From JANRKT01 sp033763355 (GTDB lineage Bacteria; Bacteroidota; Bacteroidia; Chitinophagales; Chitinophagaceae), in NCBI GenBank assembly GCA_033763355.1, contig JANRKT010000267.1, forward strand, positions 1 through 20,176: DNA of 20,176 bases, written 5' to 3'. The notes beneath the pieces were generated by a model. It was not told where the DNA came from. It was given only the letters and a program-made list of their open reading frames with translations, and did no database searches. Position numbers and translations under genes: made by a program. Shown piece by piece: positions 1 to 7,209 of the stretch. The number at the start of each line of letters is the position of its first letter. The first letter of the stretch is position 1.

Positions 1-15
1 CTGAGCTACCCCGCC
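1..15 (-). other. tRNA 5' end cut by the window edge
   Basis: On the minus strand this reads GGCGGGGTAGCTCAG: acceptor strand, positions 8-9 (TA) and the start of the D stem. It is identical to the start of the copy at 61-97. The rest lies left of the window, so this could be either a real tRNA-Met gene or one more 5'-half fragment. The sequence here cannot separate the two. Confidence 0.45.
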
Positions 16-60
16 AAATATTTCTATCATGTTGTTGAATCCAAGTCCGCCGTGGCGGAT

Positions 61-97
61 ATGAATCCTGCGCTCTAACCGCCTGAGCTACCCCGCC
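61..97 (-). pseudogene. tRNA-Met (CAU) 5'-half fragment
   Basis: The minus strand reads acceptor GGCGGGG, TA, D stem GCTC/GAGC around a 9-base loop, G26, anticodon-stem strand CAGGA, then TTCAT. It stops right after the CAU anticodon. Every 5'-half position fits a normal bacterial tRNA. The next bases (ATCCGCCACGGCGG) provide neither the TCCTG partner of the anticodon stem, nor a proper T arm, nor the acceptor complement CCCCGCC. It is therefore a clean 5' half ending at the anticodon, fused to unrelated sequence. Confidence 0.75.
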
Positions 98-149
98 AAA
101 TATTTCTATCATGTTGTTGAACCCAAGTCCGCCGTGGCGGATACCTGTC

Positions 150-162
150 CCGCATGATGCGG
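150..162. repeat. 13-base palindrome CCGCAT-G-ATGCGG
   Basis: Perfect 6-bp arms around a central G. It sits inside a 22-base segment (143-164) inserted between the GGCGGAT end of the repeat tail and the ATGAATCCTGCG start of the next tRNA-like module. Those two are directly adjacent in the other copy (60/61). This points to a modular hairpin insertion. Confidence 0.6.
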
Positions 163-164
163 CG

Positions 165-203
165 ATGAATCCTGCGTCACGCCAGCGGCGTGACTACCTC
201 GCC
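165..203 (-). pseudogene. Variant tRNA-Met 5'-half with D arm replaced by a hairpin
   Basis: The minus strand reads GGCGAGGTAG, then a hairpin GTCACGCC-GCT-GGCGTGAC (176-194), then GCAGGATTCAT. The flanks match the intact 5' half at 61-97 (9 of 10 bases on the acceptor side, 11 of 11 through the anticodon). The D arm (GCTC-loop-GAGC) is exchanged for a longer perfect 8-bp stem with a 3-base loop. The swap keeps the tRNA-like layout of acceptor strand, hairpin and anticodon-stem strand. It is not a functional tRNA. Confidence 0.6.
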
Positions 204-269
204 TTTTTTTAGTATGAATTTCCTAACGGGCAGCAAAAATATAAAAAACCGGTTAATCGGCGAAATGGA

Positions 270-284
270 ATTAACCCGGTTAAT
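270..284. promoter_or_regulatory. 15-base palindrome upstream of the EamA gene
   Basis: ATTAACC-C-GGTTAAT is a perfect palindrome with 7-base arms, 73 bases before the proposed start of the EamA transporter. A partial copy of one arm (CCGGTTAAT) lies at 249-257. The symmetry and position fit a dimeric regulator's operator, but no regulator is identified and a chance palindrome is possible. Confidence 0.3.
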
Positions 285-357
285 GCCGCCACCGGTACAA
301 TTAATCACAGGGTTATAATTCCTGTTCAGTATTATTGCTGTTAAATTTTATTTCTCA

Positions 358-1212
358 TTGATTTATTTCAAACTTGTATTGGTGGCCTTGTTCTGGGGAG
401 GTACTTTTATTGCCACCCGTATAGCTGCACAAACTTTTGAGCCATTCCAGGGTTCGCTGATGCGCTATCTTATCGCATGTATTTTTTTTCTGCCGCTGGC
501 ATGGAAAAGCAACAGGAGTTTTTTGAAAGTTGACAAAAAGCAATTCTGGCTGTTGTTCTCGCTGGGACTGACCGGCATATTTGCTTACAATTATTTTTTC
601 TTCAGGGGATTAAAGCTGGTGCCTGCCAGCCACGGCGCTTTGCTGGTTGCTTTAAACCCTTTGATCGTTATGCTGTTTTCTGCCATATGGTATAAAGAGA
701 AAATTACTTTGCTTAAAACAGTTGGAATACTGCTTTCATTAACGGGTGTTGTAATTGTAATTTCAAGGGGGAAGGTGGGTGAATTGTTTCAAAGTTTTGA
801 ATTGGGAGATGCATTTATGCTGGGCTGCCCTGTTACATGGGCCATTTATACTCTTGTTGCCAAAGAAGCATTAAAGAAATCCACACCGTTGGTGGCGAGC
901 ACATGGGCTTCGTTTACAGGTTGTATTATGCTGGCATTATTTGCATCGGCAGAAACTTTCCCGGCTTCAGTTCCCGCCAAAGTATGGGTTGCACTCTCTT
1001 ATCTTGGCATAATCGGCACTGTGGTGGCGTTTGTATGGTATTACGATGGCATTAAAAAATTAGGCGCTACGCGTACAGCTGTTTTCAATAACCTCGTCCC
1101 CGTATTTGCATTGGTGCTTTCTGTTTTAATTCTTCATGAAACGGTTTCATGGTACACTTACATGGGCGCATTGCTGGTAACAGGAGGGGTGCTTCTGATT
1201 AACCGGTTTTAA
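358..1212 (+). CDS. EamA/DMT-family transporter
   Basis: Predicted inner-membrane permease of the drug/metabolite transporter superfamily, 284 residues, the usual length for a protein with two EamA domains. The sequence shows about ten hydrophobic helices in two halves of five. The family signature FWGGTFIATR is near residue 13, and the second half starts near residue 148 (GDAFMLGCPVTWAIYTL) with the conserved PVFALVLSVL helix near the end. Substrate cannot be read from the sequence; family members export amino acids, nucleotide precursors or drugs. The start chosen is TTG at 358, with no ATG before the conserved first helix. The upstream in-frame stop is at 316-318, so ATT at 331 is an alternative. 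A one-mismatch promoter element (TATTATTG, 330-337) lies 20 bases before the start. The gene stands alone and ends facing the convergent gene at 1308. Family call firm, substrate unknown. Confidence 0.9.
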   Translation: MIYFKLVLVALFWGGTFIATRIAAQTFEPFQGSLMRYLIACIFFLPLAWKSNRSFLKVDKKQFWLLFSLGLTGIFAYNYFFFRGLKLVPASHGALLVALNPLIVMLFSAIWYKEKITLLKTVGILLSLTGVVIVISRGKVGELFQSFELGDAFMLGCPVTWAIYTLVAKEALKKSTPLVASTWASFTGCIMLALFASAETFPASVPAKVWVALSYLGIIGTVVAFVWYYDGIKKLGATRTAVFNNLVPVFALVLSVLILHETVSWYTYMGALLVTGGVLLINRF

Positions 1213-1219
1213 GGAGAAA

Positions 1220-1260
1220 CCAGGATAAAACTTATATGTGTTTATAAAAAATTATCCTGG
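1220..1260. terminator. Stem-loop between convergent genes, candidate bidirectional terminator
   Basis: CCAGGATAA (1220-1228) and TTATCCTGG (1252-1260) form a perfect 9-bp stem. An inner TTATA/TATAA pairing (1232-1236, 1243-1247) lies inside the loop. It sits 8 bases after the EamA stop and before the convergent gene ending at 1308. No long T-run follows on either strand, so efficiency is uncertain. Confidence 0.5.
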
Positions 1261-1307
1261 CCTGATGTAATTTCTCTTCTGCAAAATTCAAAAACAGCTT
1301 GCAATAT

Positions 1308-1778
1308 TTATGGGGTTGTTTTGTTATCACTTCCACCGGAAATATATGCCAGCAACTTACCATCGGGAAGGTAATTTGAAGAGTAGAACAGTTTAACCTG
1401 TTCTGTACCGGCGTTTTTCAGGAACTTCAGTATTTCTTTTGCCTTACAGGTCATGCCTGTATTAGAGCCGGTGGCATCGGTAAAACGCCATTCTTTAATG
1501 GTTTTATTGCGGCTGTCTTTTAAAGCAACCACCCTGTTTTTACCGGTTTGCCCGCAATGGCTGTAATAAATGTTCACTTCGTCGTTGCTGTTGCTTTCAT
1601 TTAATGTAAAGGTTTTTACCCCTTTTGTAACAGATACATACTGCTGAAGGATGAGCTTGTTGTTCAGGTAAACTTCAAAACGGTCGCCGCCGAAGCCGGA
1701 AGTGAATGAAAACTGTGTTGCAGCATACACCATAAGCATTAATACCAGCGCTATGGATTTTTTGTTAACTGATTGCAT
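1308..1778 (-). CDS. Exported protein of unknown function
   Basis: I do not recognise this 156-residue protein. The start at 1778 (MQSVNKKSIALVLMLMVYAA) is preferred over a possible start at 1841, because it places a typical signal peptide at the N-terminus: basic residues, then a hydrophobic stretch ending near ATQFSF. The mature part looks like a small beta-rich domain (FEVYLNNKLILQQYVSV) with two cysteines (SHCGQTG and GMTCKAK) that could form a disulfide in the periplasm. There is no lipobox and no membrane segment after the signal. It is transcribed alone on the minus strand, about 170 bases downstream of the MORN gene pair and convergent with the EamA gene. A role in the envelope is all the sequence supports. 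Confidence 0.7.
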   Translation of the reverse strand: MQSVNKKSIALVLMLMVYAATQFSFTSGFGGDRFEVYLNNKLILQQYVSVTKGVKTFTLNESNSNDEVNIYYSHCGQTGKNRVVALKDSRNKTIKEWRFTDATGSNTGMTCKAKEILKFLKNAGTEQVKLFYSSNYLPDGKLLAYISGGSDNKTTP

Positions 1779-1951
1779 AAAAAATATTTTATTGGTTAAT
1801 AAATTCAGCATGATGCCATGCCCTGTTCTTACACAGTACAAAACAAAATAATCCGCTGAACAGCAAATAATCAGTTTGACAAGAAGAAAAGAATACTTGA
1901 CGTGTTGCAGGAAAGGGGATATCCGGGCCGGAGAATACAGATTGAAACGCC

Positions 1952-2767
1952 TTATCTTTTAATACGCATTACTTCTTCTGCCCCGTTTTTTTTGTAGCGG
2001 ATAACATAAAGCAGCCTGCCGTTAAGGTCATACAATTTCCAGTCGCCCTGCCTTTTGCCTTTTTTATACAAGCCGGTAAACCGTACTGTTCCTTCTTCCA
2101 GCCATTCAATCCAGATGCCGTTCCTGGATCCTTTATGATAGTACCCTGAATCTTTCAGGCGGCCGTCGGGGTACCATGATAAATATGCCCCTGTAAGAAA
2201 GCCTTCTGTAATCAATCCGGACGGCCTGAAGAAATTTCCCCTGATAACCGGCGCCCCATGAAGGTACTGGTGGTTGCCTTCCATCCGCGGTATGTAATTT
2301 TTCAGCTCAAACATTTTCCCGTTGTAATACCACGATTTCCATGTTCCGGTTTTAATATTTCTTTTTGCTGCGCCTGAATCTGCAGGCTGGCCATTCTCAT
2401 GCCATACCTGCACAATGCCCTCAATATAATTATCCCGGAAATTGCATTTCATTCTTGTGTTTCCTGATGAATCATAGATGATGAAAGGGCCGTCTTTGTT
2501 ATCAAGCTTTTTTCTGTATTCTGCGGAAGCAATTTTAATTCCCTTCATATCCAGCAATATCAACCGGTATTTGTTCGGAGAAATGTGCTGCGGTTTCCCT
2601 TTGTACCGGTACGAATAACCATTTCCCTCTTCCTCAAAAAAAATATTGAAGAAAACGGTATCGGTGTATTCAGTTTGCGTATGCGAAAACAACACAATCT
2701 GCAGGAAGAAAATTGTCATCAGGATTTTCTTAACCCTGCTGTAGCTGCCGGGCTTACTCTTCCTCAT
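1952..2767 (-). CDS. Exported MORN-repeat (YwqK-like) protein
   Basis: 271 residues with an N-terminal hydrophobic segment (KKILMTIFFLQIVLFSHTQ) that reads as a signal peptide. The body carries about five or six degenerate MORN-type repeats of the W-x-x-NG-x-x form, for example VWHENGQPADSG, SWYYNGKMFELKNY, SWYPDGRLKDSGYY, EWLEEGTVRFTG and KLYDLNGRLLYVIRY. In Bacteroidota such proteins are often labelled YwqK-family antitoxin-like, but no toxin lies next to this one and the label has little functional content. Its start overlaps the end of the preceding MORN-TonB gene by 14 bases (2754-2767), which implies one transcript and translational coupling. Both proteins share repeat type and export signal, so they may be diverged duplicates acting together in the envelope. 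Biochemical function unknown. Confidence 0.8.
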   Translation of the reverse strand: MRKSKPGSYSRVKKILMTIFFLQIVLFSHTQTEYTDTVFFNIFFEEEGNGYSYRYKGKPQHISPNKYRLILLDMKGIKIASAEYRKKLDNKDGPFIIYDSSGNTRMKCNFRDNYIEGIVQVWHENGQPADSGAAKRNIKTGTWKSWYYNGKMFELKNYIPRMEGNHQYLHGAPVIRGNFFRPSGLITEGFLTGAYLSWYPDGRLKDSGYYHKGSRNGIWIEWLEEGTVRFTGLYKKGKRQGDWKLYDLNGRLLYVIRYKKNGAEEVMRIKR

Positions 2768-3644
2768 TTTTTTTATAAAAAGGGATTTTTAATGTAACCT
2801 TATAATCAATAATCCGGTTGTGTTCAATGGCGGGGTACCATCCCGGAACACTGTTTATCAGCCGGATCACTTCTGTTGTAAAAAGTTCGTTGCTGCTGTA
2901 AGTTATTTTCGTGTTTGCGATTTTCCCTTCTTTGGTTACTGTAAACTCAATATCAACAATACCCTCTAAACCCCTTCGCCACGCTTCCACGGGATAAAGC
3001 AGGCTGTCTTTTATATATTTCCGGATTCCCCCGTAATATCCTTTAATGGCGGGTTCTTTTTCAAGGCTGCACATAATGCCTGTAAATTTTCCATTGCTGT
3101 CATAACATTTAAGGTCTTTCAGCCTGCCTGCGGAAAATACTTCCTCTGTGGCGATGTTTCCATTTTCGTGGTACCAGGCCCAGTTGCTGTCTGCTGCATT
3201 GTTACTGAAAATTCCTGTGCATTTGATTTTCCCTGTTTCAAAAAATGAAACTGAAGGCCCATCTCTCAACCCTTTTTTAAATGTTATTGAATCTTTTAAT
3301 TGCCCGTTGCTGTACCATGTTTGCCAGTTGCCTTCAGGAATATTGTTCTCATATTTTGAAGCCATCAACCGCTGGCCATGGCTGTAATAATAAACAAACC
3401 AGCCATGCTTTGTTGCCAGCTGTTTGTCTTTATAAAACCCACGCATCACTATTTTACCTGAATCATTGAAAGCAGCAACACTCCATCCAAGGCCTTCCTT
3501 AACAGCCACCCCTGCATAAACAGCCTCACTTTTTTTGCAGGGATCAAAGGCAGTATTGAAATATTTTATAAGGGTGTCTTTTTTCTGCGGAAATGAATAT
3601 TGAAAGCAGCTGAAAAACAACAGTAACATGTAAAGTTTTCTCAT
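2754..3644 (-). CDS. Exported MORN-repeat protein with TonB C-terminal domain
   Basis: 296 residues: signal peptide (MRKLYMLLLFFSCFQYSFPQ), about four to five MORN-type repeats over residues 75-185 (WFVYYYSHGQRLMASKY, TWYSNGQLKDSITF, AWYHENGNIATEE), then a TonB C-terminal domain from about 205. That domain shows YIKDSLLYPVEAWRRG, an EGIVDIEFTVTKEGKI strand and PGWYPAIEHNRI, the usual family landmarks. Classical TonB is anchored in the inner membrane and pairs with ExbB/ExbD. Here the only hydrophobic segment is a signal peptide, so energy transduction is doubtful and a periplasmic binding or scaffold role is likelier. The FFSC motif could be a relaxed lipobox with Cys13. It heads a two-gene unit with the MORN gene that overlaps its stop. 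No exact TAnnTTTG promoter was seen upstream. Confidence 0.82.
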   Translation of the reverse strand: MRKLYMLLLFFSCFQYSFPQKKDTLIKYFNTAFDPCKKSEAVYAGVAVKEGLGWSVAAFNDSGKIVMRGFYKDKQLATKHGWFVYYYSHGQRLMASKYENNIPEGNWQTWYSNGQLKDSITFKKGLRDGPSVSFFETGKIKCTGIFSNNAADSNWAWYHENGNIATEEVFSAGRLKDLKCYDSNGKFTGIMCSLEKEPAIKGYYGGIRKYIKDSLLYPVEAWRRGLEGIVDIEFTVTKEGKIANTKITYSSNELFTTEVIRLINSVPGWYPAIEHNRIIDYKVTLKIPFYKKNEEE

Positions 3645-3871
3645 CCAGATGTTTTAAAGTAAGTTACTGCAAAAAAGAGTTGAAAAAGTTAAACATTATT
3701 CAGGATGGCGGATCAGTTTGAAAAAGCAATGATATGATGACAGTTTGTTGTTTGCTTACCTGCTGTTTTTTTTGGAAGCGGTAGTAAATATTTGTGGATG
3801 GTATGCAAAGCAGCCTGTAAAAGAAACAAGGGATAAGGGGGCCTGTATGCATGTTGTAAATAATAAAACAA

Positions 3872-3899
3872 AAAAGGCATTCCATCCGGAACACCTTTT
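3872..3899 (-). terminator. Rho-independent terminator of rpsT
   Basis: On the minus strand AAAAGGTGTTCC-GGAT-GGAATGCCTTTT folds into a 12-bp stem with two central wobble pairs and a tetraloop, then ends in a T-run. It begins 25 bases after the rpsT stop codon. Confidence 0.85.
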
Positions 3900-3924
3900 A
3901 TCAATTATTTAAGGCTGGTAAAAC

Positions 3925-4182
3925 TTATTTTGCCAGCGCATTCACCTTTTTTACAAGGCCGCTTTTGAGGTTAGCTGCTTTATTTTTGTGTATCACGCCT
4001 TTTTTGGCCAGTTTATCAATCATACCCAGCACTTCCGGCAGTTTGGCGGAAGCCTCTTTTTTGGTAGCCAGGTCCTTTAAGTCCTTTACGGCATTACGGG
4101 TTGTTTTACCCTGGTACCTGTTTTTATCACGACGTTTTGCTGACTGGCGGACATCTTTTTTGGTAGCCTTATGATTAGCCAT
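3925..4182 (-). CDS. rpsT: 30S ribosomal protein S20
   Basis: Small basic protein of 85 residues, the normal S20 length. The N-terminus MANHKATKKDVRQSAKRRDKN is typical of S20 (MANxKSxxKRxRxxxKRRxxN), followed by TTRNAVKDL and the C-terminal helix IHKNKAANLKSGLVKKVNAL. S20 binds 16S rRNA early in small-subunit assembly. The gene is monocistronic: an exact Bacteroidota promoter element lies 22 bases upstream and a strong terminator directly follows. It is divergent from sucA across a 247-base region. Confidence 0.97.
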   Translation of the reverse strand: MANHKATKKDVRQSAKRRDKNRYQGKTTRNAVKDLKDLATKKEASAKLPEVLGMIDKLAKKGVIHKNKAANLKSGLVKKVNALAK

Positions 4183-4204
4183 GTAATCTTAATTTTTTGG
4201 ACGG

Positions 4205-4212
4205 CAAAGGTA
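4205..4212 (-). promoter_or_regulatory. rpsT promoter, -7 element TACCTTTG
   Basis: Exact match to the Bacteroidota primary sigma factor -7 consensus TAnnTTTG on the minus strand, 22 bases before the rpsT ATG. A T-rich stretch about 20 bases further upstream could serve as the weak -33 element. Confidence 0.6.
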
Positions 4213-4394
4213 AGGGATCATGCTGTAAAATGTAAAAATCGGGCATAATATTTATAAACATAGTGGCTGGCTGCTAAATCCCGGTTTCCGGCCTTGCTCA
4301 GCATCTCAGGGCTTCTCAGAAGGTATTTTGCAACCAGCAGATCAAAAAACAACGAATTCATTCCCATCCCCGTACAATCCGTCATTTTTTCACC

Positions 4395-4402
4395 GATATT
4401 TG
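4395..4402 (+). promoter_or_regulatory. Possible sucA promoter, -7-like GATATTTG
   Basis: One mismatch to TAnnTTTG, 27 bases before the chosen sucA start. No clear -33 TTG is visible. The rest of the 247-base rpsT-sucA intergenic region shows nothing else I can support. Confidence 0.35.
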
Positions 4403-4429
4403 TCGTCCTATCAAAAGCTTGCATTTTCC

Positions 4430-7204
4430 ATGAAGGATTTCTCGTATATCACCAGCTCTCACCCCTCATATATTGAGAGCCTTTACCAGGATTTTGTGAA
4501 AAACCCTGAAAGCGTTGACCCCGATTTAAAAAAATTCTTTGAGGGTTTTGATTTTGCCATCAGTAATGTTGTTGTAAATGGTAACGGAAAAGCGATGGCT
4601 GCCGGGAAGGCTGCCGTTACTTTTTCAGGAACCCCTTCTGAAGATGGAATAGACTGGATGAGGGAGATAAGGGCATATCGCATGATACTCGGGTACCGCA
4701 ACAAAGGCCACCTGCTGGCAAAAACCAACCCCATCAGAAAAAGAAAAGACAGGGGCGCCAATATTGAACTGGGGTTTTATGGGTTTACAGAAGCAGACCT
4801 TGATAAAGAATTTCATGCCGGTAACTTGCTCGGGCTGGGCACTACTTCGCTCCGCAATATTTTCAACCACCTCGAAAAATGTTACGCTGCACATATTGGT
4901 ATTGAGTTCAAATACATAAGCGACCAGAAGAAAGTTGACTGGCTGACCAATGAAGTAGAGAAAGGAATGCTGAACCCCCTGCCATTGGAGAAAAAGAAGA
5001 GGATACTCGAAAAGCTGAACCAGGGCGTAATGTTTGAGAAATTCCTGCATACCAAATATGTGGGCCAAAAAAGGTTTTCGCTGGAAGGCGGCGAAACAAC
5101 TATTGCTGCATTGGATGCCATTATTAACACAGCTGCTGATTATGATGTACAGGAAGTAGTGATTGGAATGGCACACCGCGGAAGACTGAATGTACTTGCA
5201 AATATTATGGGCAAAACCTATGAGCAAATTTTCAGCGAGTTTGAAGGTACAGCAAAGATGGACCAGACTATGGGAAGCGGGGATGTAAAGTATCACATGG
5301 GATATGGCAGTGAGCTGCAGACACCCAATAACAAAACCATTCACCTTAAACTGATGCCCAACCCATCGCATCTTGAAGCTGTGGACCCCGTGGTGGTGGG
5401 CTTTGCAAGGGCCAAGGCTGATGTAATGTATGAAAGCAATTTTGATAAAATATTGCCCATATTAATTCATGGAGATGCATCAGTTGCCGGGCAGGGCATT
5501 GTGTACGAAGTATTGCAAATGTGCAACCTGAAAGGTTATTACACCGGCGGCACCATTCATTTTGTAATCAACAACCAGATTGGTTTTACAACTGATTTTG
5601 ATGATGCCCGCAGTTCGGATTACTGCACGTCGCTTGCCGCTGCAGTGCATGCCCCGGTATTGCATGTAAACGGAGATGACGCCGAGGCAGTAATAAAATG
5701 CGTGGAGATCGCTACACGATACAGGCAGGAATTTAATGCTGACTTTTTTATTGATATGGTTTGCTACCGCCGGCACGGCCATAATGAAGGTGATGATCCC
5801 AAGTTCACACAACCTCATTTATATGCATTGATTGACAAGCATCCTAACCCAAGGGAAGTATATGTAAAATATTTGCTTGAAAATGGAGAGGCGGATGCAC
5901 AGGAACTGGCAAAGGAAATGGAGAAGAAATTCTGGAGCGACCTCCAGGAGCGCCTTGATGATGTAAAGCAAAACCCCTTGCCTTATCATTACCAGCAGCC
6001 TGAACTGTGGTGGAAGAGTTTGAGACGTGCAACAGCAGAAGATTTTGACCAGTCGCCATTAACTGCAATAACCGAAGAAAATTTCAGGACTGTTTTTGAT
6101 GCGCTAATGAAATGGCCTGAAGACTTTAAGCCATTGCGCAAAATAGAAAAGATATTACAGGATAAAGTAAAACTGTTTAATGATGAGGGGAAGGTGGACT
6201 GGGCGACGGGTGAGCTGATGGCTTACGGAAGCATATTGCTGGATGGTAATGATGTGCGCATGAGCGGACAAGATGTGCAAAGGGGCACATTCTCCCATCG
6301 CCATGCTGTATTGCGCAATGATGAAAATGATAAAGCCTATAACCGGCTTGAGAGGATCCCCGGTTCAAAAGGGCAGTTCAGGATTTACAATTCCCTGCTT
6401 AGTGAATACGGCGTTTTGGGTTTTGAATACGGCTATGCGCTGGCCAATCCACATGCATTGGTTATATGGGAAGCGCAGTTTGGCGATTTTGCCAATGGCG
6501 CCCAAACCATGATTGACCAGTTTATAGCAGCGGGGGAACAAAAATGGAACAGGATGAATGGGGTAACCATGCTGTTGCCTCATGGATACGAAGGCCAGGG
6601 GCCCGAACACAGCAGTGCAAGAATGGAACGTTTCCTGCAAATGTGTGCTGAACTGAATATGGTAATCACCAATATTACAACAGCAGCTAACTTATTCCAT
6701 GCATTGCGCAGGCAGCTGGCGTGGCCATTCCGCAAGCCATTGATTAATTTTTCGCCCAAAGCAAACCTGCGGCATCCGGGTACTTATTCGCCAATGCAGG
6801 AATTTATTCAGGGAGGTTTTAAAGAAGTAATAGATGATGCATCTGCAGGCGATGCTTCCTCAATAAAAAAAGTATTGTTCTGCAGCGGTAAAATTTATTA
6901 TGACCTCGCTGAGTACAGGCAAAAAAATAACATTGCTGATGTGGCCCTTGTAAGGCTTGAACAACTGTATCCTTTGCCTTTAAAACAATTAGAAGCTTTG
7001 TATGGCAGGTATAATAAGGCCACATGGTTCTGGGTACAGGAAGAACCTTTGAACATGGGCGCAGCTTCATTTTTGCCGATGAACCTGAAGAGTATTAATT
7101 ACGGTGTAATCAGCAGGCAGCCCGGTGCCGCAACGGCAACGGGTTACAGCAAAGTTCATCAGCAGGAGCAGGCGGAGATTATTGAAACGGCGTTTAGTAT
7201 ATAA
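4430..7204 (+). CDS. sucA: 2-oxoglutarate dehydrogenase E1 component
   Basis: Thiamine-diphosphate-dependent E1 subunit that decarboxylates 2-oxoglutarate and passes succinyl to the E2 lipoyl group in the TCA cycle. From ATG 4430 it is 924 residues, normal for the family. It begins with the E1 N-terminal segment (SYIESLYQDFVKNPESVDPD). Landmarks in order are GMAHRGRLNVLAN (about 245), MPNPSHLEAVDPVVVG (about 310), the cofactor loop HGDASVAGQG with NNQIGFTT (about 345-385), YRRHGHNEGDDP (about 445), FSHRHAVL (about 620), GYEGQGPEHSSARMERF (about 718) and RHPGTYSPMQEF near 780. The frame stays open upstream to 4328, but that 34-residue extension is not family-like. Thirty-eight bases separate it from sucB, so the two form an operon; E3 (lpd) is not nearby. 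Very secure. Confidence 0.97.
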   Translation: MKDFSYITSSHPSYIESLYQDFVKNPESVDPDLKKFFEGFDFAISNVVVNGNGKAMAAGKAAVTFSGTPSEDGIDWMREIRAYRMILGYRNKGHLLAKTNPIRKRKDRGANIELGFYGFTEADLDKEFHAGNLLGLGTTSLRNIFNHLEKCYAAHIGIEFKYISDQKKVDWLTNEVEKGMLNPLPLEKKKRILEKLNQGVMFEKFLHTKYVGQKRFSLEGGETTIAALDAIINTAADYDVQEVVIGMAHRGRLNVLANIMGKTYEQIFSEFEGTAKMDQTMGSGDVKYHMGYGSELQTPNNKTIHLKLMPNPSHLEAVDPVVVGFARAKADVMYESNFDKILPILIHGDASVAGQGIVYEVLQMCNLKGYYTGGTIHFVINNQIGFTTDFDDARSSDYCTSLAAAVHAPVLHVNGDDAEAVIKCVEIATRYRQEFNADFFIDMVCYRRHGHNEGDDPKFTQPHLYALIDKHPNPREVYVKYLLENGEADAQELAKEMEKKFWSDLQERLDDVKQNPLPYHYQQPELWWKSLRRATAEDFDQSPLTAITEENFRTVFDALMKWPEDFKPLRKIEKILQDKVKLFNDEGKVDWATGELMAYGSILLDGNDVRMSGQDVQRGTFSHRHAVLRNDENDKAYNRLERIPGSKGQFRIYNSLLSEYGVLGFEYGYALANPHALVIWEAQFGDFANGAQTMIDQFIAAGEQKWNRMNGVTMLLPHGYEGQGPEHSSARMERFLQMCAELNMVITNITTAANLFHALRRQLAWPFRKPLINFSPKANLRHPGTYSPMQEFIQGGFKEVIDDASAGDASSIKKVLFCSGKIYYDLAEYRQKNNIADVALVRLEQLYPLPLKQLEALYGRYNKATWFWVQEEPLNMGAASFLPMNLKSINYGVISRQPGAATATGYSKVHQQEQAEIIETAFSI

Positions 7205-7209
7205 ATGAT

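Larger units (their letters stand above)
1..203 (-). repeat. Mosaic repeat block of tRNA-Met 5'-half modules and short palindromes
   Basis: Bases 1-60 recur at 83-142 with one mismatch (t40 versus c122), a period of 82. Read on the minus strand, each unit starts with the 5' half of a tRNA (GGCGGGGTAGCTCAG, then an anticodon arm ending in CAT). A roughly 45-base non-tRNA tail follows that carries the palindrome TCCGCC-GT-GGCGGA (46-59 and 128-141). A third, altered unit lies at 165-203. Between 142 and 165 a 22-base insert carries another palindrome (CCGCAT-G-ATGCGG). No 3' tRNA half is visible, so the complete copies inside the window are not functional tRNAs. The leftmost copy is cut by the window edge. 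The remaining stretch to the first gene (204-357) holds only an AT-rich leader and one palindrome. Origin is unknown: integration scars, a small interspersed repeat family, or partly an assembly artefact. Confidence 0.75.

Noticed and set aside
61..97. Complete tRNA-Met gene
   Set aside because: The 3' half is missing: no TCCTG anticodon-stem partner, no T arm, no CCCCGCC acceptor complement.
1..142. Two 60-base near-identical repeats as a CRISPR array
   Set aside because: Only two copies; the repeat is tRNA-derived, the intervening 22 bases are part of the same tRNA half, and no cas genes are present.
3700..3904. Two overlapping minus-strand open frames of about 63 codons
   Set aside because: They run across the rpsT terminator, have no coding character and overlap each other in different frames.
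4328..4429. 34-residue N-terminal extension of sucA
   Set aside because: Not family-like; E1 similarity begins at MKDFSYITSSHPSYIESLY, and a promoter-like element lies inside the extension.
4625..5371. 248-codon open frame on the minus strand
   Set aside because: Lies wholly antisense to conserved sucA sequence and shows no family features.
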